DNA from: S012-109 sp964425105
GTDB lineage: Bacteria > Pseudomonadota > Gammaproteobacteria > SZUA-140
DNA length: 15,277 bases
NCBI GenBank assembly: GCA_964425105.1
Contig: CAYRLE010000060.1
Coordinates: forward strand, 1 to 15,277
Reading direction: 5' to 3'
Positions 5,859 through 12,039 of this stretch are shown here, one piece after another; the stretch's first letter is position 1; every line of letters starts with the position of its first letter. The notes under the pieces were generated by a model. The model saw nothing but the letters and a program-made list of their open reading frames with translations, ran no database searches and was not told where the DNA came from. Position numbers and translations under genes: made by a program.

Positions 5859-8295
5859 ATTTGATGCACACGGTTCGCACCGAGTGGATGTCGGTGTGTC
5901 CCTGGAGGACCTTTTCGATGCCGTCCTGCTTCAGGGTGCGCATGCCCTCCTGAAGGGCGCCGCTGAGCAGTTCCGAGACCCGGGCCTGTTCCAGGATCAG
6001 CTTCTTGATATTGTCACTGGCGGACAGCAGTTCATGGAGTCCCAGCCTGCCGCGGTAGCCGCTGTCTTCGCAGGCCTCGCAGCCTTTTGCGCGGTAAAGG
6101 GTGAAGCCGCCCTGCTCGTTGGCGAAGTGTTCCTGCCACTCCTTGAAGATCTTGCCGCGCATCATCTTGCTGAAGGACTCGTCCGCCCCCTTGGGGATCA
6201 GTTCGTAGCAGTATTCCGTCAGCAGTTCCCGCACTTCCTCGCTGTCCGCCTCATAGGCCTCCTTGCAGTCGGGGCACAGGCGCCGCGCCAGGCGCTGGGC
6301 CAGGATGCCTACCAGGGCGTCGGCGAAGTTGAAGGGGTCCATGCCCATGTCCAGCAGGCGGATGATGCTTTCCGGGGCGCTGTTGGTGTGCAGGGTGGCG
6401 AACACCAGATGTCCGGTGAGAGAGGCCTCGATGCCGGTGCTGGTGGTCTCCTCGTCGCGCATTTCCCCCACCATGATGATGTCGGGGTCGGCGCGCAGGA
6501 AGGCGCGCATGGCGGCGGCGAAGGTCAGCCCGATCTTGGGGTGGACCTGCACCTGGCGCAGGCCTTTTTGGGTGATTTCCACCGGGTCCTCGGCAGTCCA
6601 GATCTTGCGCTCCGGGGTGTTGAGGTGGCCGAGGATGGAATGCAGCGTGGTGGTCTTGCCTGAACCGGTAGGTCCGCAGACGAAGAACAGGCCGTAGGGT
6701 TTGGCGGTCAGCTGCAGGACGCCCCGGTGGTTGCGTTCGCTGAGGCCCAGCTTGTCCAGCGGCAGCGGTTTGCCGCTGGCCAGGATACGCATTACCACGT
6801 CTTCCTGTTCATTGGTGGTGGGGATGGTGGCAACCCGTAACTCGATCTTGAGCATGCTGAACTTCTTGAAATCGATCTTGCCATCCTGGGGCTTGCGCTT
6901 TTCCGAGATGTCCAGATTGGCCATGATCTTGATGCGGGCGATGAGGGCATTGCGCATGCGGCTGGGGATCTCGTAGTAATTGCGCAGTTCGCCATCCTTG
7001 CGCAGCCGCACCAGGGTCTTGTTTCTGCCTGGATAGGGTTCGATATGGATGTCCGATGCCCCCTGGTTGTAGGCGTCGATGATGATCTTGTTCACCAGCC
7101 TGACGATGACGTTGTCGGAGGAGGCGGTTTCATCGTAGATCTCGTCATCCTCCTGCTCCTCATCGCTGGCCATGTAGTCGTCGAACAGCGTGCCCTCGAT
7201 ATCGGGGGCGGTGTAGAGCAGGTCGATGACCCGGTCCAGTTCGTTCTTGTCGGCGATCACCGGTTCCACATTGAGCCCGGTATGAAAGCGCACCGCATCC
7301 AGGGCCTCCCAGTCCATGGGGTTTTCCAGGGCGATGACCAGCTTCTGGTCATAGCAGTAGAGTGGCAGGCAGGCATATTTCCTCACCAGGTCTTCGGGCA
7401 CCAGCTTCATGGCCTCGGTATCCAGCTGAAACTGCCCCACGTCGACGAAGGGGATGCCAAGTTTCTTCGACAGCGCCTGCTGAATGTCCCGCTGGGAAAT
7501 GGTGCCCCGTTCCACCAGAATCTGGCCCAGCTGTTTGGAACGGTCTTCCTTCTGGGCCGCCAGGGCCCCCACGAGTTGTTCCTCACTGATGAGATTCTCA
7601 TGGACGAGGATTTCCCCGATGCGGAAATTGGGCGTGGATTTCTGGTTGTGCAGCGCCGCTTCCAGTTCCTTGGTGGTAATGATGGCCTTGGCGCGCAAAT
7701 ATTCACCCAGCGGCTGTTGGCGCTTCTGTTCCTGTTCGTTGAGGACATCCTCCACCTGATCCTGGCTGACAACCTGCTCTTTGATCAGCTGCTCGCCGAT
7801 GGGCGGGCCGATCTGGTGGCTCTCCATGGCGCTGCGGGGGATAAACAGATAGGCGTAATCCTTGCCGTTGTGGGTGGGGTATAGATAGAGGCCGCAGGCA
7901 TCGGTGCGGAAGCCGAAGGTTTCTCCTTCCAGCTTGTCCTCGTCCTTGAAGGTGATGGTGAAGGGCTGGATCGCCTCTGGTTTGCTCATGGCCTCTTCAC
8001 CGGCCTGCGGCGGCCTGGCGCGCTGCCAGCTGTGGCGTCGGGGCAGGCTCATGATCTTGATCTTGCTGAAAGAGAAGGCTTCAGAGGCCGCCTTGCCGTC
8101 GCTGAGGAGGATGATCTGCTTCTCCTGGCGCAGAAAGGCCTGCAGCCGCCCCATGACCCGGGAGCCGTCGTGGAGCGACAGCAACACCTTTTCGCCGCTT
8201 GTGACGGCGTTTTCCACTTGTGGCTTGCTGAGCGGTGGCTGTAACAGGGGGATGACGCCCACCGCCCCTGTTCTGGGGGCGTTCGCGCTATTCAT
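5857..8295 (-). CDS. GspE/PilB-family secretion or pilus ATPase with extended N-terminus
   Basis: 812-residue cytoplasmic motor ATPase of the type II secretion/type IV pilus family. The C-terminal half is canonical: Walker A GPTGSGKTT (541-549), Asp-box region KIWTAEDPVE (564-573), Walker B region RADPDIIMVGEMRDEE (601-616), His-box TLHTN (634-638), and a CxxC...CxxC zinc site (C674, C677, C739, C742). The N-terminus is unusual. Two small beta-rich modules (about 35-83 and 110-155) precede four helical repeats with an exact 30-residue period (165-188, 195-218, 225-248, 255-278). Each repeat has the form (R/P/Q)-(I/L)-G-x-x-L...L..AL..Q, like the MshEN c-di-GMP-binding motif. A Glu/Asp-rich linker (about 371-390) leads to the ATPase. 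No pilin, secretin or platform gene is nearby, so pilus or secretion use is undecided. It follows nadC by 142 nt, an AT-rich gap (about 8336-8390) in which I find no clear promoter boxes. Confidence 0.9.
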   Translation of the reverse strand: MNSANAPRTGAVGVIPLLQPPLSKPQVENAVTSGEKVLLSLHDGSRVMGRLQAFLRQEKQIILLSDGKAASEAFSFSKIKIMSLPRRHSWQRARPPQAGEEAMSKPEAIQPFTITFKDEDKLEGETFGFRTDACGLYLYPTHNGKDYAYLFIPRSAMESHQIGPPIGEQLIKEQVVSQDQVEDVLNEQEQKRQQPLGEYLRAKAIITTKELEAALHNQKSTPNFRIGEILVHENLISEEQLVGALAAQKEDRSKQLGQILVERGTISQRDIQQALSKKLGIPFVDVGQFQLDTEAMKLVPEDLVRKYACLPLYCYDQKLVIALENPMDWEALDAVRFHTGLNVEPVIADKNELDRVIDLLYTAPDIEGTLFDDYMASDEEQEDDEIYDETASSDNVIVRLVNKIIIDAYNQGASDIHIEPYPGRNKTLVRLRKDGELRNYYEIPSRMRNALIARIKIMANLDISEKRKPQDGKIDFKKFSMLKIELRVATIPTTNEQEDVVMRILASGKPLPLDKLGLSERNHRGVLQLTAKPYGLFFVCGPTGSGKTTTLHSILGHLNTPERKIWTAEDPVEITQKGLRQVQVHPKIGLTFAAAMRAFLRADPDIIMVGEMRDEETTSTGIEASLTGHLVFATLHTNSAPESIIRLLDMGMDPFNFADALVGILAQRLARRLCPDCKEAYEADSEEVRELLTEYCYELIPKGADESFSKMMRGKIFKEWQEHFANEQGGFTLYRAKGCEACEDSGYRGRLGLHELLSASDNIKKLILEQARVSELLSGALQEGMRTLKQDGIEKVLQGHTDIHSVRTVCIK
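7462..7803 (-). repeat. Coding region of four 30-residue MshEN-like repeats
   Basis: Residues 165-188, 195-218, 225-248 and 255-278 of the GspE-like ATPase are four 24-residue units, each separated by a 6-residue spacer (EQKRQQ, KSTPNF, KEDRSK). The third unit, RIGEILVHENLISEEQLVGA, is closest to the c-di-GMP-binding consensus. Units 1 and 2 start with Pro and unit 4 with Gln where the motif often has Arg. The repeat is at protein level; the DNA copies have diverged. Confidence 0.8.
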
Positions 8296-8437
8296 TTTTT
8301 GCGCTGCCTGTCATCGTGATGGACTGCATAGCGCTCTCTAGATGGCATAAATAATCCCTTATATTCAATTGGTTGCCATATTTTTCGTGTAGATCTGCCG
8401 GGGCGTGGTGGCAAGGATTGTTGCGCCCTTAGTGGGG

Positions 8438-9271
8438 TTATCGGTCAAAAGCGACGCGCATTGAGAGGTCTACCGCCTGGACATCCTTGGTGAGAGCGCC
8501 CACCGAGATGTAATCGACCCCGCTTTGCGCGATGCGACGGATGTTTTCCAGGGTGATGCCGCCCGAGGCCTCCAGACGGCTGCGGCCCCGGTTCAGCGTC
8601 ACGGCGCGCTGCAGCATCTGCTGGTCGAAGTTGTCCAGGAGGATAATGTCGGCGTTGTTTTCCAGGGCCTCGCTCAATTCCTCGAGGTTTTCCACTTCCA
8701 CTTCGATGGGCAGCGCCGGGGCGCTGGCACGGGCCTGGGCGATGGCGGCACTGATGGAGCCGCAGGCGAGGATATGGTTTTCCTTGATGAGGACGCCGTC
8801 ATAGAGCCCCATGCGATGGTTGCTGCAGCCGCCGCAGCGCACCGCGTATTTTTGGGCCAGGCGCAGGCCGGGGATGGTCTTGCGGGTGTCGAGGACGGTC
8901 ACCGGCAGGTCCTTGACCTGCTCGTGGTAACGATGCGCCAGGGTGGCGGTGCCGGACAGGGTCTGGAGGAAATTGAGCGCAGTGCGCTCCCCGCTGAGCA
9001 GCACCCGCGCCCGCCCCTGGAGGCGGCATAGCACCTGCTCGGGGGCAATGGCGTCGCCGTCCGCCACCTGCCAGTGGATTTCCACAGTAGGATCCAGTTG
9101 CCGGAACACACTATCGAACCAGCGGCGTCCGCACAGGACAGCGGCCTCGCGGCTGATGACCCGGGCCTGTGAGACGATGTTTGCCGGGATCAGGGCCGCG
9201 GTGACATCGCCATCGCCCAGGTCCTCGCGCAGCGCGCGCTGCACCATGTTGTCGATTTCTTCCTGTGTCAT
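8438..9271 (-). CDS. nadC: Nicotinate-nucleotide pyrophosphorylase (carboxylating), quinolinate PRTase
   Basis: Cytoplasmic enzyme of de novo NAD synthesis: quinolinate plus PRPP gives nicotinate mononucleotide, CO2 and pyrophosphate. The 277-residue length fits. Family motifs appear in order: REDLGDGDVTAALIP (15-29), SGERTALNFLQTLSG (93-107), DTRKTIPGLRLAQKYAV (128-144), GGCSNHRMGLYDGVLIKENH (147-166), EVEVENLEEL (190-199), LLDNF (211-215), EASGGIT (234-240) and SVGALTK (256-262). The basic quinolinate-binding residues (Arg130, Lys131, Arg153, Lys163) are present. The first ATG (9271) lacks a Shine-Dalgarno sequence. Met9 is preceded by AGGAAG and could be the true start. No nadA or nadB is in the window. 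The upstream region is occupied from 9287 by a MITE-like element, so the nadC promoter must lie inside or beyond it. Confidence 0.97.
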   Translation of the reverse strand: MTQEEIDNMVQRALREDLGDGDVTAALIPANIVSQARVISREAAVLCGRRWFDSVFRQLDPTVEIHWQVADGDAIAPEQVLCRLQGRARVLLSGERTALNFLQTLSGTATLAHRYHEQVKDLPVTVLDTRKTIPGLRLAQKYAVRCGGCSNHRMGLYDGVLIKENHILACGSISAAIAQARASAPALPIEVEVENLEELSEALENNADIILLDNFDQQMLQRAVTLNRGRSRLEASGGITLENIRRIAQSGVDYISVGALTKDVQAVDLSMRVAFDR

Positions 9272-9286
9272 GATGGCAATGATACT

Positions 9287-9533
9287 AAGACAAGCGATAA
9301 CAAAGCCACATTCAGAGCGAACCCGGCGTACTGGATCAAGGCGCGTTGCGCAGGGAGTGGCGCGCCCTTGCCAAGCGATGCAACGCAGAGCCGGGACGCC
9401 GGGTTCGCTCCCTGTGGGCAGGCGTCTGGGCGGTCAGCCGCAAGGCGCGACCGCGCAGGCATAGTCATTCTATGTCAAGCCGGCGCAGACCGCCCAGACA
9501 CCCGCTGAATGGGGCTTTGTTATCGTTTGTCTT
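9287..9533. mobile_element. MITE-like element with 29-bp terminal inverted repeats
   Basis: This occupies most of the 363-bp gap between nadC and umpA. The left end (9287-9315, beginning AAGACAAGCGATAACAAAG) is the reverse complement of the right end (9505-9533) with two mismatches in 29. Two further nested palindromes sit inside: 9315-9329 with 9396-9410 (15 bp perfect, GAGCGAACCCGGCGT), and 9424-9435 with 9488-9499 (12 bp perfect, GTCTGGGCGGTC). A minor stem pairs GCGTTGC (9343) with GCAACGC (9380). The 247-bp unit carries no plausible gene and is flanked by no clear target duplication. It looks like a non-autonomous mobile or dispersed structured repeat. A diverged copy of its left end lies at 11137-11174. 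Confidence 0.7.
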
Positions 9534-9582
9534 CGTAACTGTTTTTACAGGAGCGAACGACAAGCAGACAGCTTACGGCTTC

Positions 9583-9591
9583 TGCTATGAT
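9583..9591 (+). promoter_or_regulatory. Extended -10 promoter for the umpAB cassette
   Basis: TGCTATGAT is a perfect extended -10 (TGn plus TATGAT at 9586-9591). No good -35 is found at 16-18 nt, which extended -10 promoters can tolerate. Transcription would start about 9598, giving a leader of about 37 nt to the TTG start codon at 9635. It lies just outside the right end of the MITE-like element. Confidence 0.45.
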
Positions 9592-9634
9592 GGGGCAAAG
9601 CGGCGGGGCCTGTGCGGCATAACAAGAAGACGCG

Positions 9635-10375
9635 TTGCCATTGAGAAAACATCTTGGTGAATTCTATGTAGCCCTGCGTGACAGCGCCCGCGACTTGGCG
9701 CCGATCGTAGTGGTGATCGCCTTCTTCCAGGTTTTCGTCCTCCAGCAGCCCATTCCCGATCTTGCTTCCCTGCTTGCCGGTGCCCTGATGGTGCTGTTGG
9801 GGCTGGCGCTGTTCGTGAAGGGCCTGGAAATCGGCCTCTTCCCCATCGGCGAGGCCATGGCCCATGCCTTCGCCCGCAAAGGCAGCGTGAGTTGGCTGCT
9901 GCTGTTCGCCTTTGCCCTGGGCTTCGGCACCACCATTGCCGAGCCCGCCCTCATCGCCATCGCCGACAAGGCGGCGGAGGCCGCCACGGATGGGGGGGTG
10001 ATCGCTGCCGGTGAGGAGCCCGCTGCTGCCTATGCCTGGTGGCTGCGCTTCACCGTGGGCCTGTCCGTGGGCCTGTCGCTTGTGCTGGGTGTGCTGCGCA
10101 TCATCCGCGGCTGGCCGGTGCAGTATCTGATCATCTGCGGCTATGCCTTGGTGGTGGCGCTGACCGTGTTCGCCCCGCCGGAGATTATCGGCATTGCCTA
10201 TGATTCCGGGGGGGTGACCACCTCCACCATTACCGTGCCCCTGGTGACGGCCCTGGGTATCGGCTTGTCCAGCAGCATCCGCGGCCGCAATCCCATGATC
10301 GACGGCTTCGGCCTCATCGCCCTGGCTTCCCTGCTGCCCATCATCTTCACCATGATCTTCGGCATGCTGGTATGA
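9635..10375 (+). CDS. umpA: DUF1538 membrane protein, UmpA-like subunit of a two-component cation/proton antiporter
   Basis: 246-residue polytopic inner-membrane protein of the DUF1538 family. Family knowledge: UmpAB of Halomonas zincidurans, a DUF1538 pair, was described as a two-component Na+(Li+,K+)/H+ antiporter. Visible motifs are DLAPIVVVIAFFQVFVLQQP (20-39), GLEIGLFPIGEAMA (63-76), GFGTTIAEPALIAIA (96-110) and YDSGGVTTSTITVPLVTALG (189-208). Membrane-embedded acidic candidates for ion or proton binding are Glu65, Glu103 and Asp190. The TT..AEPALIA and TTSTITVPLVTA motifs resemble one another and may mark an internal structural repeat. The start is a rare TTG: an in-frame stop at 9620 and no near ATG leave TTG 9635 (AGAAGA 4 nt upstream) or TTG 9641. 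The stop overlaps the umpB start as ATGA. Confidence 0.85.
   Translation: MPLRKHLGEFYVALRDSARDLAPIVVVIAFFQVFVLQQPIPDLASLLAGALMVLLGLALFVKGLEIGLFPIGEAMAHAFARKGSVSWLLLFAFALGFGTTIAEPALIAIADKAAEAATDGGVIAAGEEPAAAYAWWLRFTVGLSVGLSLVLGVLRIIRGWPVQYLIICGYALVVALTVFAPPEIIGIAYDSGGVTTSTITVPLVTALGIGLSSSIRGRNPMIDGFGLIALASLLPIIFTMIFGMLV
10055..10078 (+). repeat. Tandem 12-bp repeat, 2 units, in umpA
   Basis: GTGGGCCTGTCC (10055-10066) is followed by GTGGGCCTGTCG (10067-10078), encoding VGLS twice at residues 141-148 in a membrane helix. The equivalent helix of umpB carries three different 12-bp units at 10786-10821. Confidence 0.75.
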
Positions 10376-11142
10376 CGGAACTGCTCTACAGCTTGGCGCA
10401 GACCCTCAAGGACGTGGCGCCCATCGTCGTGATTCTCGTGGGCTTTCAGGTGCTGGTGTTGCGCCGGCCGATCCCCAATCTGCGCCGGGTGGTGACAGGC
10501 TTCGTGTATGTATTGCTGGGTTTGGTGCTGTTCCTGGAAGGGCTGGAGTTGTCGCTGTTTCCGCTGGGCAAGCTGATGGCCCAGCAACTCACCGACCCCG
10601 CCTTTATTCGCGGCGGCGAGGGTCTGTTGCAGGCGCTGCAGTGGCAGGATTATCTTTGGGTCTATATCTTTGCCGCCGCCATCGGCTTTGCCACCACCCT
10701 GGCTGAGCCGGCCCTGATCGCTGTGGCGCTGCAGGCCCATCAGGTTTCCGCCGGCGCCATCAGCGTCTGGGGGCTGCGGGTGGCGGTCGCCCTGGGGGTG
10801 GCCCTGGGGGTGGCGCTGGGGACTTTTCGCATCATTACCGGTACCCCGCTTTATTACTATATCATCAGCGGTTATGTGGTGGTGATCGTGCAGACTTTCT
10901 TTGCCCAGCGCATGATCATTCCCCTGGCCTATGACTCGGGCGGCGTCACCACCTCCACGGTGACCGTGCCTCTGGTGACGGCCCTGGGAATGGGGCTGGC
11001 GAGCACGGTGCCGGGGCGCAGTGTGCTGATCGACGGTTTCGGCCTGATTGCCTTCGCCAGCCTGTTTCCCATGATCACGGTCATGGGCTATGCGCAACTC
11101 AGCGTGCTGCGGGCGCGCCGGGCGCGGCACAGGGGGTACTAA
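10372..11142 (+). CDS. umpB: DUF1538 membrane protein, UmpB-like subunit of a two-component cation/proton antiporter
   Basis: 256-residue paralog of the preceding gene, sharing its motifs in the same order: DVAPIVVILVGFQVLVLRRP (14-33), GLELSLFPLGKLMA (57-70), GFATTLAEPALIAVA (105-119) and YDSGGVTTSTVTVPLVTALG (187-206), then IDGFGLIAFASL (220-231). Glu59, Glu112 and Asp188 match the embedded acidic residues of the first subunit. The basic C-terminal tail (RARRARHRGY) is extra. The ATG overlaps the umpA stop in ATGA, so the two are translationally coupled and probably form a hetero-oligomer, as reported for UmpAB. The antiporter function is taken from the family; ion preference cannot be read from the sequence. 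The stop codon (TAA 11140-11142) lies inside a copy of the MITE end. Confidence 0.85.
   Translation: MTELLYSLAQTLKDVAPIVVILVGFQVLVLRRPIPNLRRVVTGFVYVLLGLVLFLEGLELSLFPLGKLMAQQLTDPAFIRGGEGLLQALQWQDYLWVYIFAAAIGFATTLAEPALIAVALQAHQVSAGAISVWGLRVAVALGVALGVALGTFRIITGTPLYYYIISGYVVVIVQTFFAQRMIIPLAYDSGGVTTSTVTVPLVTALGMGLASTVPGRSVLIDGFGLIAFASLFPMITVMGYAQLSVLRARRARHRGY
10786..10821 (+). repeat. Tandem 12-bp repeat, 3 units, in umpB
   Basis: GTCGCCCTGGGG, GTGGCCCTGGGG and GTGGCGCTGGGG follow one another in frame and encode VALG three times (residues 139-150), giving a glycine every four residues on one face of a transmembrane helix. Units differ by one base each. Confidence 0.8.
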
Positions 11143-11174
11143 GACAATCGATATCAAAGCGCCCATTCAGAGTG
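11137..11174 (+). repeat. Solo copy of the MITE terminal repeat
   Basis: TACTAAGACAATCGATATCA and the following bases to 11174 (ending CATTCAGAGTG) match 9283-9319 with four substitutions and one 1-nt indel, in the same orientation. TACTAAGACAA, AAAGC and CATTCAGAG are exact. No inverted partner is found nearby, so this looks like a remnant or solo end. It spans the umpB stop codon and most of the start of the 93-nt gap before the PII-like gene. Confidence 0.6.
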
Positions 11175-11235
11175 TATCAGATGTCTTGGTAAGTCCTGAT
11201 GTTCACCTTTCACAGCCAATAGGAGAGGTACGACC

Positions 11236-11586
11236 ATGCATTTCAAATTGTTGATCGCGCTTGTCGAGGACAGCAAGACTGATGCCGTGATGGAGGCCGC
11301 GCGCCAGGCCGGGGCCACCGGCGTCACTGTCATCAATTCCGCCCGCGGCGAAGGACTGGAGAAGACCAAGACCTTCTTCGGCCTGAGCCTGGAGACCCAG
11401 CGCGACATGGTGCTGTTTCTGGTCGAGGAGCATCTCAGCAGGACTATTCTGGAGACCATTGCCGAACAGGGGCGCTTCGATGCCTCGCCGGGTGCGGGGA
11501 TCGCCTTCCAGATCGATGTCGAGGATGCCGTGGGCCTGTCCCATCAGGTGCAGCGGCTCAGCGAAGTGGTGGAGGAAAAGCTATGA
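11236..11586 (+). CDS. Divergent PII-superfamily (GlnB-like) signalling protein
   Basis: 116-residue cytoplasmic protein with the ferredoxin-like alpha/beta pattern of PII proteins: strand 1 FKLLIALVED (3-12), helix 1 about 13-26, strand 2 GVTVINSARGEG (29-40), T-loop region KTKTFFGLSLET (43-54), strand 3 RDMVLFLVEE (56-65), helix 2 about 67-80, and a B-loop-like turn RFDASPGAGIAFQIDVEDAV (83-102). It lacks the uridylylatable Tyr and Lys-rich T-loop of GlnB/GlnK. It therefore belongs with divergent PII-like proteins that bind adenine nucleotides and usually control a neighbouring transporter. The target here is inferred to be UmpAB. AGGAG lies 10 nt before the ATG. Its stop overlaps the CBS gene start in ATGA. 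Fold assignment is fairly secure; ligand and partner are inference. Confidence 0.75.
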   Translation: MHFKLLIALVEDSKTDAVMEAARQAGATGVTVINSARGEGLEKTKTFFGLSLETQRDMVLFLVEEHLSRTILETIAEQGRFDASPGAGIAFQIDVEDAVGLSHQVQRLSEVVEEKL

Positions 11587-12002
11587 ACGAGAAACGGGAT
11601 GTGATAAGGGTGCGGGACGTCATGAAGACCCGCTTCGACCTGGTGGACGGGCTGGATACGGTGGCGGAAGTGCTACGCAAGATGAAGCATGTGGAAACCA
11701 AGTCTCTGATCGTCAACAAACGTCATGATGACGATGAGTACGGCATGGTGCTGATCTCTGACATCGCCCGCCACGTGTTGGCCAAGGACCGCGCGCCGGA
11801 GCGGGTCAATGTCTACGAGATCATGTCCAAGCCATTGCTGACCGTGTCGCCAGAGATGGATATCCGTTATTGCGCGCGGCTCTTCACCCGCTTCCATCTG
11901 TCGCGGGCGCCGGTGCTGGAACATGGTGAAGTGATCGGCATCATCAGTCTCACCGACATGACCCTGCGCGGCATGTACCGGGATCTCGTGGCCGGCCAAT
12001 GA
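11583..12002 (+). CDS. Two-CBS-domain (Bateman module) protein
   Basis: 139-residue soluble protein consisting of a tandem CBS pair and nothing else. CBS1 runs about residues 10-70 (VRDVMKTRFDLVDGLDTVAE ... GMVLISDIARHVLA) and CBS2 about 75-135 (VYEIMSKPLLTVSPEMDIRY ... GEVIGIISLTDMTLRGMY). Both have the DVM/EIM start and the (V/I)(L/I)SL-D-type end that contacts adenosyl ligands. Such modules bind AMP, ADP, ATP or SAM and gate transporters or enzymes. The ATG overlaps the PII-like gene stop (ATGA), so the two are made together and may act as one sensor unit. HDDDEYG in CBS1 (about 52-58) is an acidic insertion, possibly a metal or cation site, but this is speculative. Confidence 0.88.
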   Translation: MNEKRDVIRVRDVMKTRFDLVDGLDTVAEVLRKMKHVETKSLIVNKRHDDDEYGMVLISDIARHVLAKDRAPERVNVYEIMSKPLLTVSPEMDIRYCARLFTRFHLSRAPVLEHGEVIGIISLTDMTLRGMYRDLVAGQ

Positions 12003-12039
12003 GTGCTGCCCCGCGGCGCCGAGAGAGGAGCTGACACTG

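Noticed and set aside
8364..8380. Sigma-54-like TGGCA...TTGAA upstream of the GspE-like gene
   Set aside because: Spacing between GG and GA is one base short and the essential GC is missing.
9294..9310. Sigma-54-like site on the minus strand upstream of nadC (TGGC...TCGCT with GG-N10-GC)
   Set aside because: It lies inside the terminal inverted repeat, the other repeat copies lose the GC element, and several consensus positions are wrong.
9346..9660. Open frame of 104 codons across the MITE-like element
   Set aside because: It is made of the palindromic repeats, has an Arg-rich composition without domain pattern and overlaps the umpA promoter and start.
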